DNA of 64,000 bases. It comes from Gemmatimonadaceae bacterium. Its GTDB lineage: Bacteria; Gemmatimonadota; Gemmatimonadetes; Gemmatimonadales; Gemmatimonadaceae. The stretch is from positions 1 through 64,000 of the forward strand of contig DATNEW010000031.1 of the NCBI GenBank assembly GCA_035606695.1, written 5' to 3'. The notes under the pieces were generated by a model. The model did not search any database and was not told the origin of the DNA. It saw only the letters and a list, made by a program, of their open reading frames with translations. Below are positions 34,847-43,932 of this stretch, piece by piece. Every line of letters starts with the position of its first letter. Position 1 is the first letter of the stretch. The position numbers and the translations under genes were made by a program.

Positions 34847-37800
34847 ATGATGAAACGTATCCTGCTTCGCGAGCTCACCGGAGTGTCGCGCCTGTTGTCG
34901 CGCCCGTTCTCGCGCCGGTTGTCGCATCTGTCCGCCGCGGCCCTCCTGCTCCTCGCCGCCGCCGCCGTCTCGCCGGCCGCCGCACAGATCGGCACCACCA
35001 CACAGATCATCACCGGTCACGTGGTCGGGCCGGACAGCCAGCCGATCAACGGGGCGCGCATCGACATCACGTCGATCGAGACGGGGGTCATCAAGCACAC
35101 CACCACGCATTCCGACGGCCGGTTCTCCATGCTGTTCCGCGACGGAGGCGCGTCGTACACGGTGCGCATCACGTACATCGGACTCGCGCCGGCCACCGTA
35201 ACGCTCACCCGGCAGGCTGACGAAGACCGGCTGGTCGCCGAGGTGAAGTTGGCGAAGACCGTGCAGCAGCTCGCCGCGGTGCAGGTGCGTGCAAACGCGA
35301 ATCGACCAGGCGCTCCGCCGGCGTCGGGCGCAGGCGCCACCGGATTCGGTCTTCCGCCGGAATTGATTCAGCGAATGCCGGTGCTCGCCGGCGACCTTGC
35401 CGCCATCGCCGCGCTCGCGCCAGGCGTCGTCCCCACCTCGGCGACCGATTCCACCCCGGCGTCATTCTCTGTCGCCGGCCAGCCGCCGGCGCAGAACAAC
35501 GTGACGGTGGACGGCAGCTCGTTCCTCTTTGGCTCGCTCCCGCAGGATGCGGTGCGCGCGGTGCGCGTCATCACGAACGTCTACGACGTGAGCCGCGGCC
35601 AGTTCACCGGCGGCCAGATCACCACCACCACGAAGAGCGGCACGTCGTTGTTCCAGGGCACGACGACGGTGAACCTGCAGCAGCCGTCGCTGCAATTCCC
35701 GACATCGACGTCGCCGACGTTCGGCCAGAAATACACGCAAACCACCGGCAGCTTCGGCGTCGGCGGTCCGGTCGGCGATCACGACGTCTTCTACTTCGGT
35801 TCGCTCCAGTACGATCGCAAATCCGATGCGGTCGCGTCGCTGCTCGACGCCAGCTCGGGCGCGCTCGCCAACCTCGGCGCGAATGTCGACTCGGTGTCGC
35901 GGTTCCGTCAGATCGTCGCGCGCAATGGCCTCGGCAATCTTGGCAGTGCTCCGACGACGCGTCTCTCCACGACGCTGAGCAGCCTCGCGCGCGTCGACTG
36001 GGACATCAACGAGTCGCACTCGCTGATGCTCCGCGGCGACTATCGCCATCTCGGTCAGGATGCGACGCGCATCTCGCCGCTGGCGTTGCCGCAGACCGGC
36101 GGCAGCACGTCGTCCGACGGTGGCGGCGCCATGGCGACGCTGACCTCGAGCCTCGGCAATTTCATCAATGAAGGGCGAATTTACGCATCACAGGATCATC
36201 AATCGGCGGCGGCGTTTCTCGCCGGGCCGGCGGGTGTGGTGACGGTGGCGTCGGGCGCGGAGACCTCGAACACGACGGCGGGCGTCACGACGCTGCAGTT
36301 CGGCGGCAGCCCGGCGTTGCCGCGCTCGACGACCAACCGCCTCGTCGAAGCGTCCGACGAGCTCTCGTGGCTGGTCGGCGACCACCGCCTGAAACTCGGT
36401 GGATTGCTGAACGTGTCGCGGTCGACCATCGGCGCGATCAACAATCGCTTCGGCACGTTCATCTACAATTCGCTCGCCGATTTCGACGCGGGGCATCCCG
36501 CGCTGTTCGCGCGCACGTTGTCCGGCGCCGATCAATCGGCGGGCAGCAACAACGGCGCTCTCTACCTCGGCGACGCGTACCGCCACTCGGCGACTTTACA
36601 GTTTGTGTATGGCGTGCGCGCCGAGGCGACGCGGTTGCCGAATGCGCCGGCGGACAATCCGGCGGTGTCGCAGGCGTTCGGCCGCTCGACGAGCGATTGG
36701 CCGACCGACTTCGCGATCACACCGCGCTTCGGCTTTACCTATCTGATCTGGAATGACGCCGGCTTGCCGGCTGGTTCGATTCGCGGCGGCATCGGCGAAT
36801 TCCGCGGGACGATTCCCTCGCCGCTCGTGGCGGCGGCGCGCAACGGGACGGGCGTCGTCGGCTCGCAGACGCAGCTGCTCTGTGTCGGCTCGGCGGTGCC
36901 GGTGCCGAACTGGTCGGCCTATCTGGCCGATGCGGGAACGATTCCCGACACGTGCGCCGGCTCCGGTTCGTCGACGTTCGGATCGGTTCAGCCGAACGTG
37001 ATTCTGCTCGACAAGAGTTTCGGCGCGCCGGACGTCTGGCGTGCGTCGCTCGGATTCACGAAGCGCATCGGCACGTTCTCGAGCATCGGCATGGACGGTC
37101 TGTTCGCGTACGGCATCAACTCGCCGTTCGGCGAAGACATCAACCTGCCCGCGCCGAGTTTCGTGTTGGCGGGCGAAGGCGGTCGTCCGGTGTTTGCCCA
37201 GGCGAACGCGATCGTGCCCGGCACCGGCACGGCCAGTCCGCTCGTGCGTCCGCACAGCGCGTTCGGTCCCGTCATCTCGCTTGGCTCGGGCCTCAAGTCG
37301 CGAACCGGCCAGGTAACGACGAGCGTGACGATTCCCGGCGTGCACTCGGGCCTGATCACGTTTGCGTATACATGGAATCGTGTCCTCGATCAGTCGGACG
37401 GCTTCGCGCTCGGCTCCTATGTGCCGAATACCGCCGGCAACCCGAACACGATCGAGTGGGGCACGAGCGATCTCGAACGGCGGCATCAGGTGATCGCGAC
37501 CTCGCTCATTCCGTTCTCGCATGGGATCGACTTCACGGTGATCGGCCGCTTGTTGAGCGGCGCGCGCTACACGCCGTCGGTCAACGGCGACGTGAATGGC
37601 GACGGACAGCGCAACGATCGCGCGTTCGTGCCGGGCGCGGGATCGTCGCTCTCCTCCGACATTGACAAGCTGATCGCGACGACGGACGATCGCGCGGCGG
37701 ATTGCATTCGATCGCAGGAAGGGCGAATCGCGTCGCGCAACTCGTGCACGACGCCGTGGACGCCGCAGCTCGACTTCCAGGTGAACTGGCAGCCGCGCGC

Positions 37801-38518
37801 GCGTGTGTTCGACGATCGGCTGACGGTGTCGCTCGTCGCCACGAACACGCTGGCCGGCGTCGACCGCGTGCTGCACGGCGACAACCTGCACGGTTGGGGA
37901 CAGCCGGTGTTCCCGGATCGCACGCTGCTGTCGATTGCCGGCTTCGACCAGCAGTCGCGCCAGTACCTTTACAAGGTGAACGGTCACTTCGGCTCGCCGA
38001 CGGGCGCGGGCAGCGCGTTCCTCGTGCCGTTCCAGCTTGGCCTGCGCGGCCAGGTGAAGGTGGGCAGCGACCCGGTGAAGGTGCAGCTCAAAGCCGTGAC
38101 CGGCGGCGCCAATGGCGGCAAGGCGACGCTCGCCGAAGTGAAGGAGCGCATCTCGAAGGGGCTGCCGACACCGGTCAAGTCACTGGTCGAGCAGGCGGAC
38201 TCGCTCAAGCTCAACCTCACGCGCGATCAACGGGTGAAGCTCAACGCGATCTCGACGAAGTTCTCGCAGCAGGCCGACTCGATCATCACCGTGATCGCGC
38301 AGCTGCTGGTCGATGCGGGCGACCATCCCGACCTGGGCGCGCTCGCGCCGAAGATTCAGCCGGCGAACATCTTCATTCTCAAGGCGCTGCAGCAGTCGGT
38401 GAAGGATGCGCAGAATACATTGACGCCCGAGCAGTGGGCGAAGGTGCCGGAGCGCATCCGATTGCCGCTGTCCGCGCCGCCGCCATCGCAGCAGCAGCAA
38501 CGGCCGCCGGCAGACTAA
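34847..38518 (+). CDS. TonB-dependent receptor (Oar-like) with C-terminal LTXXQ helical domain
   Basis: The product has 1223 residues. The signal peptide ends near AAAAVSPAAAQ (about 43). A carboxypeptidase-regulatory-like domain follows (ITGHVVGPDSQPINGARIDITS, about 50-125), then a plug-like domain (DLAAIAALAPGV, NVTVDGSSF, RGQFTGGQITTTTKSG) and a long beta-barrel. After the last strand, about 1105-1223 is helical with two LTxxQ motifs (LTRDQRVKL and LTPEQWAKV) and a Gln/Pro tail, resembling Spy/CpxP chaperones; this fusion is unusual. ATG 34847 is used; the next ATG is 3 nt on. A TTGACA lies at 34717-34722, without a clear -10 box. Confidence 0.85.
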   Translation: MMKRILLRELTGVSRLLSRPFSRRLSHLSAAALLLLAAAAVSPAAAQIGTTTQIITGHVVGPDSQPINGARIDITSIETGVIKHTTTHSDGRFSMLFRDGGASYTVRITYIGLAPATVTLTRQADEDRLVAEVKLAKTVQQLAAVQVRANANRPGAPPASGAGATGFGLPPELIQRMPVLAGDLAAIAALAPGVVPTSATDSTPASFSVAGQPPAQNNVTVDGSSFLFGSLPQDAVRAVRVITNVYDVSRGQFTGGQITTTTKSGTSLFQGTTTVNLQQPSLQFPTSTSPTFGQKYTQTTGSFGVGGPVGDHDVFYFGSLQYDRKSDAVASLLDASSGALANLGANVDSVSRFRQIVARNGLGNLGSAPTTRLSTTLSSLARVDWDINESHSLMLRGDYRHLGQDATRISPLALPQTGGSTSSDGGGAMATLTSSLGNFINEGRIYASQDHQSAAAFLAGPAGVVTVASGAETSNTTAGVTTLQFGGSPALPRSTTNRLVEASDELSWLVGDHRLKLGGLLNVSRSTIGAINNRFGTFIYNSLADFDAGHPALFARTLSGADQSAGSNNGALYLGDAYRHSATLQFVYGVRAEATRLPNAPADNPAVSQAFGRSTSDWPTDFAITPRFGFTYLIWNDAGLPAGSIRGGIGEFRGTIPSPLVAAARNGTGVVGSQTQLLCVGSAVPVPNWSAYLADAGTIPDTCAGSGSSTFGSVQPNVILLDKSFGAPDVWRASLGFTKRIGTFSSIGMDGLFAYGINSPFGEDINLPAPSFVLAGEGGRPVFAQANAIVPGTGTASPLVRPHSAFGPVISLGSGLKSRTGQVTTSVTIPGVHSGLITFAYTWNRVLDQSDGFALGSYVPNTAGNPNTIEWGTSDLERRHQVIATSLIPFSHGIDFTVIGRLLSGARYTPSVNGDVNGDGQRNDRAFVPGAGSSLSSDIDKLIATTDDRAADCIRSQEGRIASRNSCTTPWTPQLDFQVNWQPRARVFDDRLTVSLVATNTLAGVDRVLHGDNLHGWGQPVFPDRTLLSIAGFDQQSRQYLYKVNGHFGSPTGAGSAFLVPFQLGLRGQVKVGSDPVKVQLKAVTGGANGGKATLAEVKERISKGLPTPVKSLVEQADSLKLNLTRDQRVKLNAISTKFSQQADSIITVIAQLLVDAGDHPDLGALAPKIQPANIFILKALQQSVKDAQNTLTPEQWAKVPERIRLPLSAPPPSQQQQRPPAD

Positions 38519-38519
38519 G

Positions 38520-38653
38520 TGTCATCCTGAGCGAAGGCGCGCAGCGCCGGCGTCGAAGGATCCCCTTCTCAGCGGAGCGCTGCACATAGCTCCTCCGCCG
38601 GGACGGGGGTCCCTCGACTCCCCTTCGCTGCGCTCAGGGTCGCTCGGGATGAC
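38520..38653. repeat. GTCATCC palindromic repeat, copy 4
   Basis: The left end TGTCATCCTGAGCGAAGG faces the right end CCTTCGCTGCGCTCAGG followed by CGCTCGGGATGAC. The 134-bp element begins 2 bp after the receptor stop codon and ends 21 bp before glnS. The right side carries two overlapping versions of the end sequence, so it may be a compound of two element variants. Confidence 0.85.
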
Positions 38654-38674
38654 GCGCGCGTTACCTTTGATGGT

Positions 38675-40363
38675 ATGTCCTCCCCCGCTCCCGCCCCCGA
38701 AACCAAGCACCGCGACTTCATCCGCGAGATGGTCGCCGAAGATGTAGCAACCAACCGGTTCGGGCGGCGGATTGCCACGCGCTTTCCGCCCGAGCCGAAT
38801 GGTTTTCCGCACATCGGTCACGTCAAAGCCATCTGCCTGAACTTCGGCATCAAGCAGGAGTTCGACGGGCGCTGCAACCTGCGGTTCGACGACACCAATC
38901 CCGAGACGGAGGACATCAAGTACGTCGAGGCCATCAAGAACGACATTCGCTGGCTCGGCTTCGAGTGGGACGAGGAGCTGTACGCGAGCGATTACTTCGA
39001 GCAGCTGTACGACTTCGCGGTGATGCTGATCGAAAAGGGCAGCGCGTACGTCGACTCGCAGAGCGACGTCGAGATCCGCGAGAATCGCGGCACGGTGACG
39101 TCGCCGGGCACCAATAGCCCGTATCGCGATCGCAGCGTGGCCGAGAATCTCGACCTGCTCGAGCGCATGCGCGCCGGCGAGTTTCCCGATGGCGCGCACG
39201 TGCTCCGCGGCAAGATCGATATGTCGCACAACAACATGTTGATGCGCGACCCCATCCTGATTCGCATTCGCCATGCGCCTCATTACCGCCGCGGCGACGC
39301 GTGGTGCATCTATCCGCTCTACGACTTCGCGCATCCGCTCAGCGATGCCATCGAAGGCATCACGCACTCGCTCTGCTCGCTCGAGTTCAAGGACAACAAC
39401 GACGTCTACCGCTGGCTCGTGCACGAGACGGAGTTCGAGCATCCGCCCGAGCAGACGGAGTTCTCGCGGCTGTCGCTCGAGTACACCGTCATGAGCAAGC
39501 GCAAACTGCTGCGCATCGTGAACGAGGGGCTGGTCTCCGGTTGGGACGATCCGCGCATGCCCACGATCTCGGGCCTGCGCCGGCGCGGCGTCACGCCCGA
39601 AGGGCTGCGTACGTTCGCCGAAGCGGCGGGCGTCTCGCGGAAGCCGCAGCGCACCGAGCTCGCCACGTTCGAGCACGCCGTGCGCAACGATCTCAACATG
39701 CGCGTGCCGCGCGTGATGTGCGTCGTCAATCCGCTGAAGGTCGTGCTCACGAACTATCCGGAGGGGCAGGTCGAGGAGCTCGAGGCTTCATACTATCCTC
39801 ATGACGTGCCGCTCACCGGCTCGCGCCCGGTGCCGTTCTCTCGCGAACTGTACATCGAGCGCGACGACTTCATGGAGAATCCGCCGAAGAAGTTCTATCG
39901 GCTGGCGCCGGGCCGCGAAGTTCGGCTGCGCTACGGCTACTTCATCACGTGCACGGACGTCGTGAAGGACGCGAACGGCGAGGTCATCGAATTGCGCTGC
40001 ACGTACGACCCGGCGACGCGCGGCGGCGACTCCCCCGACGGCCGAAAGGTGCAGGGCACCATTCACTGGGTGTCCGCGGCGCGCGCGCTCGACTGCGAGC
40101 TGCGTTTGTACGATCGCTTGTTCGCGATTCCCGATCCCGACGACGTCGAAGACTTCATGGCCGCGTTGAATCCGGAATCGCTGACCGTCGTGCGCGGCGC
40201 GAAAATCGAGCCGAGCGTCGGGAACGATGCCGCGGGAACGCGCTATCAGTTCGAGCGCACGGGCTACTTCGTCTCCGACACCGTCGACTCCAAGCCCGAC
40301 GCGCTCGTCTTCAATCGAACGGTCACCCTCCGCGACACGTGGGCCAAGATCAAGGACAAATGA
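38675..40363 (+). CDS. glnS: glutaminyl-tRNA synthetase
   Basis: A 562-residue class I synthetase. The HIGH motif is PHIGHVKA (His46 to His49). The Gln-specific LRFDDTNPETED follows, and the KMSKS loop is VMSKR at 272-276. The C-terminal beta-barrel anticodon-binding part has GTIHWVSAARALDCELRLYDRLF. It charges tRNA-Gln directly, so this organism need not depend on the Glu-tRNA amidotransferase route for Gln. Start ATG 38675 gives the usual N-terminal extension before FIREMVAEDV. The stop overlaps the start of the TraB-like gene (ATGA). Confidence 0.96.
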   Translation: MSSPAPAPETKHRDFIREMVAEDVATNRFGRRIATRFPPEPNGFPHIGHVKAICLNFGIKQEFDGRCNLRFDDTNPETEDIKYVEAIKNDIRWLGFEWDEELYASDYFEQLYDFAVMLIEKGSAYVDSQSDVEIRENRGTVTSPGTNSPYRDRSVAENLDLLERMRAGEFPDGAHVLRGKIDMSHNNMLMRDPILIRIRHAPHYRRGDAWCIYPLYDFAHPLSDAIEGITHSLCSLEFKDNNDVYRWLVHETEFEHPPEQTEFSRLSLEYTVMSKRKLLRIVNEGLVSGWDDPRMPTISGLRRRGVTPEGLRTFAEAAGVSRKPQRTELATFEHAVRNDLNMRVPRVMCVVNPLKVVLTNYPEGQVEELEASYYPHDVPLTGSRPVPFSRELYIERDDFMENPPKKFYRLAPGREVRLRYGYFITCTDVVKDANGEVIELRCTYDPATRGGDSPDGRKVQGTIHWVSAARALDCELRLYDRLFAIPDPDDVEDFMAALNPESLTVVRGAKIEPSVGNDAAGTRYQFERTGYFVSDTVDSKPDALVFNRTVTLRDTWAKIKDK

Positions 40364-41241
40364 TGCACCGCCTGCTTGCCCGACTCGGTCGTTTCGCGCT
40401 CGCCATCGTCGTCGCGCTGCCGCTGCACGCCCAGACGCCTGCCGGCAAGCACATCATGTATCGCGTGCATGGCCCGAACGGCGCGACGGTCTACCTGCTC
40501 GGCTCCGTTCACCTGCTGACGCCCGAGGCGGGAAAGCTGCCGCCGATCGTCGACACCGCGTTCGCGCACGCGCAGACTATCGCCTTCGAGACGAGCCTCG
40601 ACTCCGTCGTCGCGCGCGCGCCCGAGATGGTCGCGCTCGCACGCGTCGCGCCCGGTTCGTCGCTCCGCACGATGTTGTCGCCCGCGGCCGCGACGAAAAC
40701 CGATTCGCTGCTCCATCTCTACGGCATGTCGCTCGATCAGGTCGCGATGTTCAAGCCCTGGTTCGTGTCATTGCTCATGACGTCGCTGACGATGCAGAAG
40801 GCCGGCTTCCAGGCCGACTATGGCGTCGACATGCAGCTCGACAAGCGCGCGAAGCAGGCCGGCAAGCCGGTCATCGGCCTCGAGGGCGTCGATCTGCAGC
40901 TGCACTTGTTCGACAACCTGTCCGCCGCGCAACAGGAGCGCATGCTCGTCGCGTCGAAGGGACCCGACGCCGCCGTGGCCGAAATGACGTCGCTCAAGGA
41001 TGCGTGGCTCGCCGGCGATGCCGCGCGGCTCGACAGCATGCTCAATGCGTCGGCGGAGATGTCGCCCGAGATGCTGGACGTCATGGTCGTGCGACGCAAT
41101 CGCAGCTGGATTCCCGAGATCGAATCGTTGATCAAGGGAAAGACCGACGCGCTCGTGGTCGTGGGCGCGGCGCATCTCGTCGGCAAGACTGGCATCGTAC
41201 AAATGCTTCGCGACAAAGGCTACACGGTCGAGCAGATCTAG
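40360..41241 (+). CDS. TraB/GumN-family exported protein
   Basis: A 293-residue protein with a signal peptide ending about residue 25 (ALPLHAQ). The TraB/GumN signature is split as usual: VYLLGSVHLLTPEAGKLP near the start and ALVVVGAAHLVGKTGIVQMLRDKGY near the end, each bringing a conserved GxxH. The fold relates to Tiki metalloproteases and erythromycin-esterase-like proteins; activity in bacteria is mostly unproven. ATG 40360 overlaps the glnS stop; a second ATG follows at 40363. Confidence 0.88.
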   Translation: MMHRLLARLGRFALAIVVALPLHAQTPAGKHIMYRVHGPNGATVYLLGSVHLLTPEAGKLPPIVDTAFAHAQTIAFETSLDSVVARAPEMVALARVAPGSSLRTMLSPAAATKTDSLLHLYGMSLDQVAMFKPWFVSLLMTSLTMQKAGFQADYGVDMQLDKRAKQAGKPVIGLEGVDLQLHLFDNLSAAQQERMLVASKGPDAAVAEMTSLKDAWLAGDAARLDSMLNASAEMSPEMLDVMVVRRNRSWIPEIESLIKGKTDALVVVGAAHLVGKTGIVQMLRDKGYTVEQI

Positions 41242-41303
41242 CCGCAGATCAGGCGCGGAACGCACTGGACGGCGCTCGACCGAACCGCCAGCTTCCCCGC
41301 GCC

Positions 41304-41975
41304 ATGCTCCCTCTCATCGGCATTCTCATCGTCGTCGTCGGATTCGCGTTTCGCGTGAATCCGCTGCTCGTCGTCGTCACGGCGGCCGTCGCGACGGGCC
41401 TCGCGGCGCATCACGGACTCGTCGACGTGATCACCGCGTTCGGCAAAGCGTTCGTCGACAGCCGCTCGGTGCCCGTGGTCTGGCTCGCGCTGCCGGTGAT
41501 CGGCTTACTCGAGCACGCCGGACTCAAGGAACGCGCGCGCATCGTCATCTCGCGCATTCACGCGGCGACGACCGGCCGGTTGTTGCTCGCCTACCTCGTC
41601 ATCCGGCAGATCACGGCCGCGCTCGGGCTCACTTCGCTCGGCGGCCATCCGCAAATGGTGCGGCCGCTCATCGCGCCGATGGCCGAAGCGGCCGCCGAGA
41701 ATCAGTTTGGCGAGTTGAGCGACGAGACGCGGAATCACATTCGCGCGCACGCCGCGGCCGTCGACAATATCGGCGTGTTCTTCGGGGAAGACATCTTCAT
41801 CGCGATCGGATCGATCCTCCTGATTCGCGGGTTTCTCGATCAGAACGGTATTCACGTCGAGCCGCAGGATCTCGCCGTGTGGTCGATTCCCACGGCCATC
41901 GCCGCGCTGATCATTCACGGCGTGCGGCTCATGCTCCTGGATCGCCGGCTGCGTGCGCAGGCGGGCGGTAAATGA
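41304..41975 (+). CDS. DUF969 membrane protein (subunit of a putative transporter)
   Basis: A 223-residue protein with about six membrane helices (LPLIGILIVVVGFAFRVNPLLVVVTAAVATGLA; VPVVWLALPVIGLLEHAGL; LGGHPQMVRPLIAPMAEAAAE; IFIAIGSILLIRGFL). The order and the AVDNIGVFFGEDIFIAIGS stretch match DUF969. Members pair with DUF979 and together resemble the two halves of an ion-transporter-type permease. The next gene starts in its stop codon (ATGA). DUF969/DUF979 genes are often near pyroglutamyl peptidase in other bacteria, but none is in this window. Confidence 0.88.
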   Translation: MLPLIGILIVVVGFAFRVNPLLVVVTAAVATGLAAHHGLVDVITAFGKAFVDSRSVPVVWLALPVIGLLEHAGLKERARIVISRIHAATTGRLLLAYLVIRQITAALGLTSLGGHPQMVRPLIAPMAEAAAENQFGELSDETRNHIRAHAAAVDNIGVFFGEDIFIAIGSILLIRGFLDQNGIHVEPQDLAVWSIPTAIAALIIHGVRLMLLDRRLRAQAGGK

Positions 41976-42928
41976 TCACGCTCGAGTTCATCAACGTGCT
42001 GATGGGGATGATGCTCGCCGGCGTCGCCGTCGCGAACCTGCGCGATCGTAGGAACGCCAAACGCTACAACAACGCGGCGTTCTGGGGACTGTGGGCGTTC
42101 ACGTTCTTCTTCGGGTCGTACGTTCCCAATTTCGTGAATGGGCTCGTGGTCATCGCGATGACGCTCGTGATGGCGATCGGCAAGTTGAGCGGCGCGCCGC
42201 CCGAGTCGGCGACAAAAGAGGAGCGCACGGCGAGCGCGAAGCGCTTCGGCAATTGGCTGTTCGTGCCCGCGTTGACGATTCCGGCCGTGACCCTCGCCGG
42301 CACGTTCGGGTTCAAGCACGTCGTCATCCACGGCACGCCCCTCGTCGACCCGAAGCAGGTCACGCTGATCTCGCTCGGCGTGGCGACGGTGGTGGCGCTG
42401 ATCGTCGGGATCATCATGCTTCGGCCGCCGCTCTCCACGCCGATGAACGAAGGGCGGCGTTTGATGGACGCCGTCGGTTGGGCGGCCGTGCTTCCGCAAG
42501 TGCTCGCCGCACTCGGTGCAATGTTCGCGCTGGCCGGTGTCGGACCGATCGTCGCGCAGATCATCGATCGCTGGATTCCACTCAACACCGCGTTCGCCGC
42601 CGTGGCGGCATACGCGATCGGCATGGCGGTCTTCACGACCATCATGGGCAACGCGTTCGCGGCATTTCCCGTCATGACGGCGGGCATCGGGCTGCCGCTC
42701 ATCGCGCACAAGTTCGGCGGCGACGTCATCATCATGTGCGCCGTCGGGATGCTCTCCGGATACTGCGGCACACTCTCGACGCCGATGGCCGCCAACTTCA
42801 ACATCGTGCCCGCGGCGCTGCTCGAGCTGCCCGATCAAAACGCCGTCATCAAAGTGCAAATTCCAACCGCGATCGTGCTGCTGGCGGCCAACATCGCGAT
42901 CATGTACGTATGCGTCTATCACCGATGA
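41972..42928 (+). CDS. DUF979 membrane protein (partner of DUF969)
   Basis: A 318-residue, about nine-helix membrane protein. FINVLMGMMLAGVAVANLRDR begins the family domain; GSYVPNFVNGLVVIAMTLVMAIGKL, GNAFAAFPVMTAGIGLPLIAHKFGGD and GMLSGYCGTLSTPMAANFNIVPAALLE are the most conserved parts, the last looking like a re-entrant substrate loop. It overlaps DUF969 upstream and DUF2891 downstream by 4 bp each, so the three proteins are probably made in a fixed ratio. The substrate is unknown. Confidence 0.9.
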   Translation: MITLEFINVLMGMMLAGVAVANLRDRRNAKRYNNAAFWGLWAFTFFFGSYVPNFVNGLVVIAMTLVMAIGKLSGAPPESATKEERTASAKRFGNWLFVPALTIPAVTLAGTFGFKHVVIHGTPLVDPKQVTLISLGVATVVALIVGIIMLRPPLSTPMNEGRRLMDAVGWAAVLPQVLAALGAMFALAGVGPIVAQIIDRWIPLNTAFAAVAAYAIGMAVFTTIMGNAFAAFPVMTAGIGLPLIAHKFGGDVIIMCAVGMLSGYCGTLSTPMAANFNIVPAALLELPDQNAVIKVQIPTAIVLLAANIAIMYVCVYHR

Positions 42929-43932
42929 CCCTCGACAAGACCATCGCCTCGCGCTTCGCGTCGCTCGCGCTCGCCCACGTGCAGCGCGAGTATCCGAACA
43001 AGCTCGATCACGTGCTCAACGGCCCCGAAGATCTCCGTGCGCCGAGCGTGCTGCATCCGATCTTTTATGGCAGCTTCGATTGGCACTCGAACGTGCACGG
43101 CTATTGGCTGCTTGCCACGGTGTATCGCGAGGTTCCCGATCTCCCGGAGTGCGCGCGCATTCGCGAGCTCTTCGACGCGCAATTCACGACGGAGGCCGTC
43201 GCGGCGGAAGTGGCGTATTTGCAGCGGCCGAATCGCGGAACGTTCGAGCGGCCCTATGGTTGGGCGTGGCTCCTCATGCTCAGCGCCGAGCTGCTACGCC
43301 ATTCCTCGCCGGAGGCGTCGCGCTGGTCGGAGACGATGCAGCCGCTGGCCGACGCGTTCGCCGATCGCTTTCGCGCGTTTCTGCCGAAGGCGCTCTATCC
43401 GATTCGCGTCGGCACGCACTTCAACACCGCGTTCGCGCTGGCATTGGCGCACGAGTACGCAACCGTCACCGCCGACGAATCATTCGTCGGTCTGCTGCGC
43501 GACAAGGCGACGGCGTGGTACGGCAACGATGTCGATGCCCAAGCGTGGGAACCTGGCGGCGACGATTTCCTCTCCTCCGCGCTCATCGAGGCCGAGTGCA
43601 TGCGCCGGCTCGTCGACGCCGCAACGTGGTCACGCTGGTTCGACCGATTCTTGCCGCGCGTTGCGCAGCGGCAGCCGGCGACGCTCTTCGAGCCCGTGAC
43701 CGTTTCCGATCGCACCGACGGCAAGATCGCGCATCTCGACGGATTGAATCTGAGCCGCGCGTGGTGCTGGCGAAGCATTGCGCCTCGCCTGGACGACGCG
43801 CGTCGCGCGATCGCGCTCGAGACGGCGGAGCGACACTTGAACGCGAGCCTGCCGCACGTCGCGGGCGACTACGCCGGCGAACACTGGCTCGCGACGTTCG
43901 CGCTGCTGGCGCTACGCATCAACGAATCTTGA
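42925..43932 (+). CDS. DUF2891 soluble protein (putative (alpha/alpha) barrel enzyme)
   Basis: A 335-residue cytoplasmic protein. HPIFYGSFDWHSNVHGYWLLA is the hallmark of DUF2891, followed by FERPYGWAWLLMLSAEL, RVGTHFNTAFALALA, WEPGGDDFLSSALIEAE and the closing HWLATFALLAL. The repeated helix-loop pattern and conserved aromatic, His and Asp residues fit an (alpha/alpha) toroid like glycan-active enzymes; this is inference. It is translationally coupled to the DUF969/DUF979 permease, so it may process the transported compound. The end overlaps the convergent sco1 gene by 14 bp. Confidence 0.87.
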   Translation: MTLDKTIASRFASLALAHVQREYPNKLDHVLNGPEDLRAPSVLHPIFYGSFDWHSNVHGYWLLATVYREVPDLPECARIRELFDAQFTTEAVAAEVAYLQRPNRGTFERPYGWAWLLMLSAELLRHSSPEASRWSETMQPLADAFADRFRAFLPKALYPIRVGTHFNTAFALALAHEYATVTADESFVGLLRDKATAWYGNDVDAQAWEPGGDDFLSSALIEAECMRRLVDAATWSRWFDRFLPRVAQRQPATLFEPVTVSDRTDGKIAHLDGLNLSRAWCWRSIAPRLDDARRAIALETAERHLNASLPHVAGDYAGEHWLATFALLALRINES

